Shown here: positions 44,968 to 52,982 of the stretch, piece after piece
Layout of the letters: every line of letters begins with the position of its first letter
How positions within the stretch are numbered: position 1 is the stretch's first letter
Source: Tardiphaga sp. P9-11
GTDB taxonomy: Bacteria > Pseudomonadota > Alphaproteobacteria > Rhizobiales > Xanthobacteraceae
Length of the DNA: 64,000 nucleotides
Reading direction: 5' to 3'
Assembly (NCBI RefSeq): GCF_008329525.1
Contig: NZ_NPKQ01000002.1
Coordinates: 1 to 64,000 of the forward strand
Program-made: the position numbers and the translations under genes
Notes under the pieces: model-generated
Seen by the model: the letters and a program-made list of their open reading frames with translations, nothing else
The model's database searches: none
Told to the model about the DNA's origin: nothing

Positions 44968-45252
44968 CGTGACCTCCTCCAAAAAGAGGCATACGTCAGC
45001 GGCCGTTGGCATGACACTCCAACTGTCAAACGACCGATCCGGCCGCTTCGGGGCGTATGTCTACAATTGACGTAGGAACCCGCTTTGCCTTTGCAAGGCC
45101 ACGCCAAAGCCATTTTTCACAGCGCGCAGAACTTCAAAAGGCCCAGCGCGACGACACGGATTTCCCCTATCGGATGAAGCATGCAGCGGCCGCATTGCAC
45201 TCGTTTGGAAATCGCTGCTACCTTCTCCCGGACACCTGTGGATGGACTGAGA

Positions 45253-45537
45253 ATGAGCAACGCGGTTTATAACAATACTTCGCTTCACCGTTTCGAACTT
45301 GCCGTCGACGGCCATATTGCTTTCACCGAATATACCCGGACGTCCGATACCATCACTTTCGTCCACACTGTCGTGCCGCCGGAATTGGGTGGCAGAGGTA
45401 TCGGCTCACAGCTTGCCCGCGGCGCGCTCGATGCGGTCCGGGCAGAGGGATTGAAGGTCGTGGCGCAGTGCCCCTTCATCGCAGCTTATATCGCGAAACA
45501 TGCGGACTATCAGGATCTGCTGAAAGACGCGGCATGA
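45253..45537 (+). CDS. GNAT-fold N-acetyltransferase, YjdJ type (tandem copy 1)
   Basis: 94 residues from the ATG at 45253. The acetyl-CoA motif is GGRGIGSQLARGALDAVRAEGLKV, and the pattern HRFELAVDGHIAFTEYT...HTVVPPELGGRGIG is that of YjdJ-type small acetyltransferases. The last two Tyr/His-containing blocks (FIAAYIAKHADY) match. It overlaps the second copy by four bases (ATGA), so the two are a translationally coupled tandem pair. Confidence 0.88.
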   Translation: MSNAVYNNTSLHRFELAVDGHIAFTEYTRTSDTITFVHTVVPPELGGRGIGSQLARGALDAVRAEGLKVVAQCPFIAAYIAKHADYQDLLKDAA

Positions 45538-45806
45538 CCGCCGTTCGCGACAACAAGGCGCTCAATCGCTTCGAGCTGGATGTCGGCGAATCCGTCGCCT
45601 TTGCGAATTATCGCCGTGCCGGCGATCGCGTCATCATCACGCACACCGAAACGCCGCCCGCGCTGCGTGGCCGCGGTATCGCGTCGGAGCTGGTCAAGGG
45701 CGCGTTAGCGCTGATCCGTTCGGATGGATTGAAAGTCGTGGCGGGCTGTTCGTTCGTGGTGGACTATCTTCGCCAGCATCCGGACTATGCGGACCTGGTG
45801 AACTAG
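45534..45806 (+). CDS. GNAT-fold N-acetyltransferase, YjdJ type (tandem copy 2)
   Basis: 90 residues from the ATG at 45534. Pattern LNRFELDVGESVAFANYR, HTETPPALRGRGIASELVKGALALIRSDGLKVVAGC. About half of the residues are identical to copy 1, so it is an old tandem duplication. The last codons (DLVN, stop TAG) lie exactly at the CTAG target of the following IS5-like element; whether the natural C-terminus was altered is unclear, though the family length is kept. Confidence 0.87.
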   Translation: MTAVRDNKALNRFELDVGESVAFANYRRAGDRVIITHTETPPALRGRGIASELVKGALALIRSDGLKVVAGCSFVVDYLRQHPDYADLVN

Positions 45807-46222
45807 GGCGTGGACTCATAAGCGCGCAGCCAAATCCGAATGGCTGCGCGCTTTATGAAGGCGAGGTAATTTGCAGCGAGTTTGTCATATCGGGTGGCGA
45901 CGCGCCGGCATTGCTTTATCCTATTGAAGAAACGCTCCACCAAATTGCGTGCCCGATACAGATATGGGCTAAAACAGATTGGGTCTCTGCGATTTCGCTT
46001 CGGAGGAATGTTAGCCCACGCACCTCGGTCACCGGCGAATGCCCCAATCCAGTCTGCATCGTACCCTCGATCAGCCAACAACATCGCGCCTGATTTTAGA
46101 TCAGACAGCAGCTCGGTGACGAGCCGGTTGTCGTGGGCCTCACCGGTCGTCAGTTCAAGGCGAACCGGCATTCCGTTGCTATCGACGCCGACAGGCTTGC
46201 CACCCCCGATACTCGCCCGCAT
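45803..46222 (-). pseudogene. IS5-family transposase, 3' half
   Basis: 139 residues ending in the family C-terminus: LLADRGYDADWIGAF (the D of the DDE triad region), WANIPPKRNRRDP and the final-Glu block ARNLVERFFNRIKQCRRVATRYDKLAANYLAFIKRAAIRIWL. The N-terminal ~130 residues, including the first catalytic Asp, are missing, since the frame starts abruptly at MRASIGGGKPVG. The stop TAG is provided by the CTAG target at the end. Confidence 0.85.
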
Positions 46223-47128
46223 GAACCAAACCGCAGGACCGGGCTACTCATGCATAGCAGTTTGGCCGGTTGTCATTGCCATCGCCTTCGGCTGTGGGAC
46301 GGTTCGGACGTCACCTTGGCGGATTGGAATCGTCAATGCCCCTCCTCGACTTGCTCTACCTCGTTGTCGTCGAGCCGCTATTGCCACTGCTCGCCGGCGC
46401 CGGCCTGTTCATGCTGACCCGTTCCCACTTGATCGCGGCAGGCCTTTCCGCTCTCGGCTTCGGCGCTTGGGGGGCGTTGCACTTCTCGCGCTTGTCACTC
46501 AACGGCCCTTTGTCGGGCGCACTCTACGGATTGGAAGTCGACGGCGTCACCAGCGGGTTAGTGGCGTTGGCGGGCAGCGGCTACGTGCGCCTGATCGAAG
46601 CGGAGGCGCGACGCCTCGGCACGGAGCGGACGGCAATCGTGCACGCCGTCGGCATCGCCTTCGCAGCGACAGCATTTGTTCTGCTCTTTGTGACGCATGG
46701 CTCAGACAAGGTCGGGATCGGGCTCTATCTCTTAATGCTCGCGTGGTCGTTCGGGGCCGTGGCTGCAACCGGCAGCTTCGGCGGTGTCGTCGCCACGATG
46801 GCGTTGGTGATGGTCGCCATGGTGCATGGCATCTGGGGCGCCGCAATCGCCAGTGGTGTCCGCGATGCCGGCCAAGCCTATATCGCGATCTTCACCGTGC
46901 CGCTGTTGCTGGTGCCTGTTCTCGCGATCGCCGCCTTTGGCAGGTGGCTCGGCGACGCCCTCCGAGTGCGCGGAAGCCATAGGCGACCAGGATAAGTGGG
47001 CCGCGCGGATTAACGTCGCCTGTTGGCACAAAAGGGACCTGAGGCGATGTAGAGCTTGAGTCTGCAATGTGCCGAATAGCGGAAACGGGTTGAGCTTGCT
47101 TGCGAACCTCAATTTATGAGTACACGCT
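45807..47128. mobile_element. IS5-like element with CTAG target duplication and a passenger gene
   Basis: Terminal inverted repeats: GGCGTGGACTCATAA at 45807 on the left and its counterpart TTATGAGTACACGCT ending at 47128 on the right. CTAG stands just outside both ends (45803-45806 and 47129-47132), the 4-bp duplication expected of IS5 (target YTAR). Length about 1.32 kb. Only the 3' half of the transposase gene is left (minus strand, 45803-46222), and a foreign-looking membrane-protein gene occupies the place of the 5' half on the opposite strand. So it cannot move on its own unless transposase is supplied from elsewhere. Confidence 0.75.
46336..46995 (+). CDS. Passenger membrane protein inside the IS5-like element
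   Basis: 219 residues from the ATG at 46336; an upstream in-frame ATG at 46270 is not supported. Hydrophobic segments: LLYLVVVEPLLPLLAGAGLFML, LIAAGLSALGFGAWGALHF, IVHAVGIAFAATAFVLLFV, IGLYLLMLAWSFGAVAATGSF, GVVATMALVMVAMVHGIWGAA, AYIAIFTVPLLLVPVLAIAAF, so about six membrane helices. No family was recognised. The gene is oriented opposite to the transposase remnant. It may confer a selectable trait, or be a chance insertion. Confidence 0.6.
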   Translation: MPLLDLLYLVVVEPLLPLLAGAGLFMLTRSHLIAAGLSALGFGAWGALHFSRLSLNGPLSGALYGLEVDGVTSGLVALAGSGYVRLIEAEARRLGTERTAIVHAVGIAFAATAFVLLFVTHGSDKVGIGLYLLMLAWSFGAVAATGSFGGVVATMALVMVAMVHGIWGAAIASGVRDAGQAYIAIFTVPLLLVPVLAIAAFGRWLGDALRVRGSHRRPG

Positions 47129-47170
47129 CTAGGCGGTTATCCCGCCACCGTCACTCCGGGCGTCCGGCTC

Positions 47171-47210
47171 GTCATTCCCCGGCAAACCAATTGGTTTGCC
47201 GGGGAATGAC
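47171..47210. repeat. Perfect 40-bp palindrome (REP-like)
   Basis: The left half is GTCATTCCCCGGCAAACCAA and the right half is its exact reverse complement, with no loop. It lies about 40 bases after the IS5-like element. GTCATTCCCCGG...CCGGGGAATGAC-type palindromes are common dispersed repeats in Bradyrhizobium-like genomes. It could fold into a very stable cruciform or RNA hairpin. Confidence 0.9.
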
Positions 47211-47867
47211 AGTGTGGGGGCGAGAAGATAGTGCTAAAACATATTTTCCTATCTCCCGTTGACAACATCCCCATCAGGTTTATCTTCCCCTCGTCCTGCC
47301 CCACCGAGAGGGGCGATCGCGATCGTCAGGTTCGCGGGGTGGGATGCGGTGGACGCCGGAGATGCGGCGTCACGGGATATGTGGGGACGGCTGTCTTCGG
47401 GCAGGCCAGATCGTCTGTCCGCGGGACAGGCGGCGCGGTTTGTCTTGGGGGCCACCTGCAGATCACGGGACGGACGACCTCATCCGAGAAATCCGTTCCG
47501 GTTGTTTGAGGCTCCCTGGCCCCTCGCCTTGGGCCTGTAAATTGGTGTGATGGACTCGGCACCATGGCAAAGTGCAGGCAACCGAAACAACACCGCGTGC
47601 GGAACGCTGGGCACTTGCTCGGCGCGTCCGAAAGTCCTGATGCATTCACTATTGCGGACGACCGCATCGCATCAGGCCCAAGGGTGCAACGGGCACCCGG
47701 CGTTCCGCACGCCCTCTCACAGGGGGCAGGAATGCAAACAGAGGACGGCGCCCCCGCGCCGCAAACAACAGGGTCGATGACGCATGTCTAGAGGGGATGT
47801 GTTGTCGCGCGCAGTGGCTGTTTGACATTCACATCCGACGCGCCTGCTGCGACGGGAAGCTACGCCG
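47211..47867. other. Repeat-rich intergenic region, no gene
   Basis: 657 bases without a convincing gene; frames are open only because of high GC. An inverted pair, GCGTGCGGAACGCTGGGCAC near 47595 and its near-complement GGGCACCCGGCGTTCCGCACGC near 47690, brackets about 90 bases. The character suggests a degenerate dispersed rhizobial repeat. It should also hold the stop-side region of the next (minus) gene. Confidence 0.45.
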
Positions 47868-48659
47868 TCAAACAATCTTGATCGACATGTCCGGCAAGCC
47901 CTGGAGCTTGCAGAGCAGCACGTCGCCCTTCACGACCGGCCCGACATTCTCCGGCGTGCCGGAATAGATGATGTCGCCGGCCTTCAGTTCGAAGGCGTCC
48001 GAGAGTTTCGATATCTGCTCGGCGACGCTCCAGATCATCTTGTCGAGATCGGACGTCTGCTTCACCGTGCCATTCACCGCCAGCGAGATCGGACCCTTGG
48101 TCATGTGCCCGGTTTTGCTGACCGGATGGATCGGACCGATCACCGCGCCGTGGTCGAAGCTCTTGCCGATCTCCCATGGCTTCTTCTCGTCGCCCATGGC
48201 GCGCTGCAGGTCACGGCGGGTCATGTCGAGTCCAACAGCGTAGCCATAGACGTGGTCGAGCGCCTTATCGACGGGGATATTGGTACCGCCGGATTTCAGC
48301 GCGGCGACCAGTTCGACCTCGTAATGATAGTTCTTGGTCAGTGACGGATACGGGTGATCGGCCACCTCGCCGGTCTTGACGTTCTGGATCGCATCGGTGG
48401 GCTTCTGGAAGAAGAACGGCGGCTCGCGCGTCGGGTCCGATCCCATCTCGCGGGAATGCGCCGCGTAATTGCGGCCGATGCAATAGATGCGGCGCACCGG
48501 AAACACGTCGGTCTCGCCGACGATGGGGATCGTCACCGTCGCGACCGTGAAAATGCCCTTCGGCCCGGCCTGCGCCTGCGCGGCCTCACCGGCCAATGCG
48601 CTGCCGGCCAGGGCAACGGCGCCGGTGGTCAGAATCGTTCTGCGATTGATGGGGTCCAT
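47868..48659 (-). CDS. Fumarylacetoacetate-hydrolase-family protein with Tat-type signal
   Basis: 263 residues from the ATG at 48659. N-terminus NRRTILTTGAVALAGSALAGEAAQAQA is a twin-arginine-like signal, so export to the periplasm is predicted. The rest is a clean FAH fold: IYCIGRNYAAH, PPFFFQKPTDAI, YHYEVELVAALKSGG (metal-binding Glu), GYAVGLDMTRRDLQ, GKSFDHGAVIGP and GDIIYSGTPENVGPV. FAH enzymes hydrolyse or decarboxylate beta-diketo acids with a divalent metal. Secreted family members are known in rhizobia. The natural substrate is unknown. Confidence 0.9.
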   Translation of the reverse strand: MDPINRRTILTTGAVALAGSALAGEAAQAQAGPKGIFTVATVTIPIVGETDVFPVRRIYCIGRNYAAHSREMGSDPTREPPFFFQKPTDAIQNVKTGEVADHPYPSLTKNYHYEVELVAALKSGGTNIPVDKALDHVYGYAVGLDMTRRDLQRAMGDEKKPWEIGKSFDHGAVIGPIHPVSKTGHMTKGPISLAVNGTVKQTSDLDKMIWSVAEQISKLSDAFELKAGDIIYSGTPENVGPVVKGDVLLCKLQGLPDMSIKIV

Positions 48660-48732
48660 GGCGTTTCTCCTCGTATGTTTCGTCTTGTTTTTCTGGTCTT
48701 GTTTTTGATGCGCGCTGGTATACCACAGCAAA

Positions 48733-48756
48733 AAGGCCCGCGCGAGCGCGGGCCTT
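48733..48756 (-). terminator. Terminator of the DUF3597 gene
   Basis: AAGGCCCGCGC and GCGCGGGCCTT with a two-base loop, followed on the minus strand by TTTTTGCTG. It lies 24 bases after the stop of the DUF3597 gene and 74 bases before the FAH start. Confidence 0.85.
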
Positions 48757-48779
48757 CAGCTTCATTCGAAATGAAGAGC

Positions 48780-49157
48780 TTAGTGCTTGATGTCGGCCGG
48801 CAGCTTGCCGCCATTGGCAGCGAGTTTGGTCATCATCTGCTTGTGCAGCCAGATATTCATGCTGGCGGAATCGCTGGTGTCGCCGGTGTAGCCGAGCTCC
48901 TTGGCAAGATCCTTGCGGGCCGTCAGGCTGGAGTCGATGTCGAGCGCCTTCATCAGGTCGACAATCGAGGTCTTCCATTCCAGCTTCTCGCCCTTGGCCG
49001 CCACGGCCTTGTCGAGGATCGCTGCGACGTCGACCGAGTCCATCGGCGCGGCGCCTGCGGCGGGGGCCGAACCGCCGGCTGCCGGAGCGGCATCAGGGCT
49101 TGCTGCACTGGCGCTGGTGCCGAAAATCGCGCCCATGATCTTTCCGAAAATGCTCAT
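48780..49157 (-). CDS. DUF3597 domain protein
   Basis: 125 residues from the ATG at 49157. An N-terminal hydrophobic/Ala-rich lead (MSIFGKIMGAIFGTSASAASPDAAPAAGG) is followed by the DUF3597 core: VDVAAILDKAVAAKGEKLEWKTSIVDLMKALDIDSSLTARKDLAKELGYTGDTSDSASMNIWLHKQMMTKLAANGGKLP. Members are small helical stress-linked proteins of alphaproteobacteria; function unknown. Confidence 0.92.
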   Translation of the reverse strand: MSIFGKIMGAIFGTSASAASPDAAPAAGGSAPAAGAAPMDSVDVAAILDKAVAAKGEKLEWKTSIVDLMKALDIDSSLTARKDLAKELGYTGDTSDSASMNIWLHKQMMTKLAANGGKLPADIKH

Positions 49158-49589
49158 ATGTCGCTCCCAATAGCTTTCGTGACGGATTGAAGAATTCGTG
49201 CAGCGTTGGTTCCGGCTGCACCAGCCGGTCCGTATTTGTAGCCGCCCGCCTCCCGCTTGCCAATGCGGCACAGCGGACTGCGGGGATAGTCACTCCAAGC
49301 CAACTGCCAAAGTCATCGGAAGATCGCTGGGCGTCAGGAGCAAAGTCCGACTGAATTGAGGCAAAAGCCCGGCCGCTGCATTGCAGCGCCGTGAATATCG
49401 GACGACATTTTCACCGAAGCGTGAGCGACGGCGCGATCGGATCAGCGTAGGGTCGCTCCACAGGTCGCGGCAAGACCAGCTCTTTCGGCACCTTGTTACA
49501 CGCGCGTCTGGTTTGTTCGTGATCGCTACCAATGCGGCCTGCACGCTCCATCGAGCGCGACAAAGGCTGCGCAAAGGGAGTTCACGACT

Positions 49590-50492
49590 ATGGCGACCCA
49601 ATACCCTGTTCATGTCACCGACTTCGCTCATAGCACGGCTGACGCCACGACCCCCGCCATTCACACCATCACCTCTGCCGACCTGACCGATGCATTGCGG
49701 CTCGGCTGGCAAGACTTCAAGGCGGTGCCCAGCCACGCAATCATGCTGTGCCTTATCTATCCCGTCGTCGGCATTGTGCTGGCGCGCACCGTGCTCGGCT
49801 ATTCGATCCTGCCGCTCTTGTTTCCGCTCGCTGCGGGCTTCGCCTTGCTCGGCCCGTTTGCCGCGCTCGGCCTCTATGAACTCAGCCGCAGACGCGAGAG
49901 CGGCGAGGACGCCTCCGCCTGGCACGCGATGGACGTCACCCGCTCACCGTCATTTGGCGCCATGCTGGGCCTCGGCCTCGCATTACTGGTGCTGTTCCTG
50001 ACCTGGATCGCTACAGCACAATCAATCTACGTCGCGGCCTTCGGCCATGAGCCCGCTGCGGAGATCCCTGATTTCGTTTCCAAGGTTCTGACCACGCCGC
50101 AAGGCTGGCAGCTCATCATGGTCGGCTGCGGCGTCGGTTTCCTCTTCGCCGTGGTCGCTCTCTGCATCAGCGTCGTGTCATTTCCCTTGATGCTCGATCG
50201 TCATGCCGGCGTTATGGATGCCGTGATCACATCACTGCGTGTGGTCGCGCGCAATCCGGTGCCGATGGCCCTATGGGGCCTGATCGTCGCCGCGTTGCTG
50301 GTGCTGGGATCGTTGCCGCTGTTTCTCGGACTTGCGGTGGTGATCCCCCTGCTCGGCCACGCCACATGGCATCTCTATCGCAAGGTCGTGGAGCGCAACC
50401 CCAATCCACCGGTGCTGCCGCCGCGCAACAAGATCAAGCGCTCGGCTGCGGATTTCCCCGTCTCGCTGTTTCAATGGCGCAGTGACAAGTAA
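49590..50492 (+). CDS. DUF2189 membrane protein
   Basis: 300 residues with about six membrane helices: ALRLGWQDFKAVPSHAIMLCLIYPVVGIVLA, LPLLFPLAAGFALLGPFAALGLYELSRRRE (the conserved family centre), MLGLGLALLVLFLTWIA, LIMVGCGVGFLFAVVALCISVVSFPLMLDR and MALWGLIVAALLVLGSLPLFLGLAVVIPLLGHATWHLYRKVV. The pattern matches the alphaproteobacterial DUF2189 family. Function unknown. A stem of about 14 bp at 50522-50559 may end transcription. Confidence 0.9.
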   Translation: MATQYPVHVTDFAHSTADATTPAIHTITSADLTDALRLGWQDFKAVPSHAIMLCLIYPVVGIVLARTVLGYSILPLLFPLAAGFALLGPFAALGLYELSRRRESGEDASAWHAMDVTRSPSFGAMLGLGLALLVLFLTWIATAQSIYVAAFGHEPAAEIPDFVSKVLTTPQGWQLIMVGCGVGFLFAVVALCISVVSFPLMLDRHAGVMDAVITSLRVVARNPVPMALWGLIVAALLVLGSLPLFLGLAVVIPLLGHATWHLYRKVVERNPNPPVLPPRNKIKRSAADFPVSLFQWRSDK

Positions 50493-50670
50493 TACAGGCA
50501 AGGTCGCCTGATCCTGCCGAACCGCCGGCCTCTCGCAGAATTGCGCGAGAGGTCGGCGGGCGACTTTGATATCACCCCCGCAAGCCTTGTTTTGGCCGTG
50601 GTTCACCGGAAGGCTCATCGCGCACTATTGTCGCGACATCATTTCAATAGCGAATGAGAGCCTTGAGACC

Positions 50671-51483
50671 ATGCGCCCCCTGCTTCGTACGTTCCTGCTT
50701 GGTACTGTCCTGATCTCGCCGCTAGCGCCGGCCCTTGCTGCGCCTACCTGCGGCACCGGCAGTTTCGATGGCTGGCTCGCAGCCTTCAAGACGGAAGCGG
50801 TTGGCAAAGGCATCTCGCAAAAGACAGCCGATGCAGCCCTGACCGGCGTCACCCTGGACAACAGCGTGCTGTCGCGTGATCGCGGCCAGCAGGTGTTCAA
50901 GCAAAGCTTCGAGGAGTTCTCCGGACGCATGGTGCCACCACGGCTGCGTCGGGGCAGCGACATGCTGAAGCGTTACGGCTCGGTGCTGGGACGCATCGAA
51001 CAGCAATATGGCGTGCCCGGTCCAGTGCTGGTGGCGATCTGGGGACTGGAGACCGATTATGGCGTGAACATCGGCAAATTTCCTACGATCCGTGCCATCG
51101 CGTCGCTCGCATATGATTGCCGACGCGCGGAGTTGTTTCGTGCTGAATTGCTCGATGCGCTGCGCATCGTCGACCGCGGGGATCTGGCGCCTGCCGAGAT
51201 GCATGGCGCCTGGGCCGGCGAAATCGGCCAGACGCAATTCATGCCATCGTCCTACCTGAAATTCGCGGTCGACTTCGACGGCAATGGTCATCGCGACCTG
51301 CTGCGTAGCGCACCGGATGTGCTGGCTTCAACGGCGAACTATCTCGCCAGCTTTGGCTGGAAGCGCGATCAGGACTTTGCTCCGGGAACAGCGAACTTCG
51401 CGGTCATCCAGCAGTGGAACAAGAGCGAGGTTTATTCGAAGACCATCGCTTACTTCGCCAGCCAGCTCGCCAAGGAGCCGTAA
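50671..51483 (+). CDS. Lytic murein transglycosylase (MltB-like)
   Basis: 270 residues from the ATG at 50671. Signal peptide MRPLLRTFLLGTVLISPLAPALAA, so periplasmic or outer-membrane attached. The SLT-MltB fold is shown by the catalytic Glu in AIWGLETDYGVN, the segment GKFPTIRAIASLAYDCRR, and WAGEIGQTQFMPSSY. It lacks the C-terminal peptidoglycan-binding domain. It cleaves the glycan strands of murein, forming 1,6-anhydro products, in wall remodelling. Confidence 0.92.
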   Translation: MRPLLRTFLLGTVLISPLAPALAAPTCGTGSFDGWLAAFKTEAVGKGISQKTADAALTGVTLDNSVLSRDRGQQVFKQSFEEFSGRMVPPRLRRGSDMLKRYGSVLGRIEQQYGVPGPVLVAIWGLETDYGVNIGKFPTIRAIASLAYDCRRAELFRAELLDALRIVDRGDLAPAEMHGAWAGEIGQTQFMPSSYLKFAVDFDGNGHRDLLRSAPDVLASTANYLASFGWKRDQDFAPGTANFAVIQQWNKSEVYSKTIAYFASQLAKEP

Positions 51484-51544
51484 CGCCCACCGCGATGATG
51501 GAAGGGCCGTCCGCTCCTCAGCAAGCGGCCCCTCCCGTGATCTC

Positions 51545-51805
51545 CTACTTCGTCATGCCGACATGCATCGCCCTGGTCAGATGGACAGCGCACACGCCCA
51601 TCTTGTTATCGAGCAACGCGGTCTGCGCGTCCGTCATTTCCTTGAACGCAACCCACTTCGCATCGCCGTCCGGCATCGCCTCGACGGCGGTCTCGGTTTT
51701 CATCAGGTTGCTGCCGCTGCAGCCTTCCATACGCGCAGCCGAGGCCGGCGCCGCAGCGAACGCAATAGCAGCCATGGCGGCCGCTCCCAGTAATCTTGTG
51801 ATCAT
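51545..51805 (-). CDS. Small secreted protein
   Basis: 86 residues from the ATG at 51805, with AAGGAT upstream. Signal peptide MITRLLGAAAMAAIAFAAAPASA leads to a short helical mature part: CSGSNLMKTETAVEAMPDGDAKWVAFKEMTDAQTALLDNKMGVCAVHLTRAMHVG. The two Cys residues are placed for a disulfide. Many alphaproteobacteria carry such small periplasmic proteins of unknown role. Confidence 0.75.
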   Translation of the reverse strand: MITRLLGAAAMAAIAFAAAPASAARMEGCSGSNLMKTETAVEAMPDGDAKWVAFKEMTDAQTALLDNKMGVCAVHLTRAMHVGMTK

Positions 51806-52643
51806 CTTGTTTATCCTTCGCAACAGAACCGACGCCATTGCCGGATTCTGTAGAAGGAATTGATACGTCCGGCTGCGATCCAGGAAATAACAGCCGCAGT
51901 GAATTGAATGTGAGGCGGTTGTGATCGTCACGAAGAACACTCAACTTTTTGGTGCTTCAGACATCACAAGCAACAAACTTACACAAATGTAATTCGCGCG
52001 GGGATCGCGCATGTCACGGTATCGGCTCTTCCTTGTGCATCGAAGGATGATCCCATCGCAGGCCAGCAACCGATCCCACAATGAAACGCGATCACGTGAG
52101 CGCGCATCTGTCTCGCCGAACACGACGCGACGCGGCGCGAACACACGATAGCTGCCGTCTGGAAATTTCCAGTTGCAGATATAAATATCCTCACGCGGCA
52201 GCATCCTGGAACAAGCTTCTGATCAGGCACACGTAAGGATGATTTTATATTCACATTTACTCCGCGTATGCGATTCGCGCATAGCGACGAGGGCAATGAT
52301 CAGCTGTGAAGCGTCCGGTCCAGCCATCCAGTTTGGAGAGAGAATGGCTTGATCCGGCGTCGCATCGCGGGTCCACGCGTTCAGCCACAGGAACCATTCC
52401 AAACGCATGATTTAACTGACTAATTAAACCCAAGAATGGCTACTGGAGGTGCCCTAATACGCACCATGCCTGTAAAATCACCTGCCAGCGCCGAGAGGTT
52501 AATCATTCCTTGCGTGAGCTATGCGATCCTTGACTAGCTGCATCGCAACATCTCCACTGCTGCACTGCGATATCGTCATCTATATTCACTTCAACAGCGA
52601 AGCACCTCGCAAGAGATGAATCGCCTAACGAAGGAGAACCAAG
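51806..52643. other. Gap upstream of the DUF1127 gene
   Basis: 838 bases with no convincing gene. An open minus-strand frame at 51941-52204 reads MLPREDIYICNWKFPDGSYRVF but has no good ribosome-binding site. The region must hold the promoters of the small secreted protein and of the DUF1127 gene. Confidence 0.4.
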
Positions 52644-52796
52644 ATGCTGCTTTCATTCATCCGCATGATCCAGGCGTTCCGCGACTATCAGCGCAACGTT
52701 GCCGAACTCTCCCAGCTCAGCGATCGCGAGCTTTCCGACATCGGTCTCGACCGTTCGGACATTCCGCGCGTTGCTTCTGGCGCCTATAACGGTTGA
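52644..52796 (+). CDS. DUF1127 mini-protein
   Basis: 50 residues, start at 52644 with AAGGAG just upstream. Sequence MLLSFIRMIQAFRDYQRNVAELSQLSDRELSDIGLDRSDIPRVASGAY. The WRxYRxxxxELxxLSDRELxDIGLxRxDI pattern is the DUF1127 (YjiS-like) motif. Small DUF1127 proteins in alphaproteobacteria affect RNA turnover and phosphate metabolism (known for some members). It is followed by a terminator-like hairpin. Confidence 0.93.
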   Translation: MLLSFIRMIQAFRDYQRNVAELSQLSDRELSDIGLDRSDIPRVASGAYNG

Positions 52797-52840
52797 TCCG
52801 TCAGGACGGTTTACCCGTCCAGTTTGACGTTTCACGGATT

Positions 52841-52861
52841 GCGCCCGCCTCGCGCGGGCGC
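52841..52861 (+). terminator. Hairpin after the DUF1127 gene
   Basis: GCGCCCGC and GCGGGCGC with a CTCGC loop, 44 bases after the DUF1127 stop. No T-run follows, so termination efficiency is uncertain. Confidence 0.5.
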
Positions 52862-52982
52862 GATCGTGGTTCCCGACAAGACGACTATGTTCCGAGCTAG
52901 AACTCTTCAAACCTCTGGCTAACCGGCCGAATTTCCGCGAAGCGAATTCCACTTCGCGCCGAAACGCGCTACATGCGGGGCC

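Noticed and set aside
51941-52204. Minus-strand open frame of 87 codons (MLPREDIYICNWKF...)
   Set aside because: No ribosome-binding site at proper distance, no family pattern; kept only as a note on the gap.
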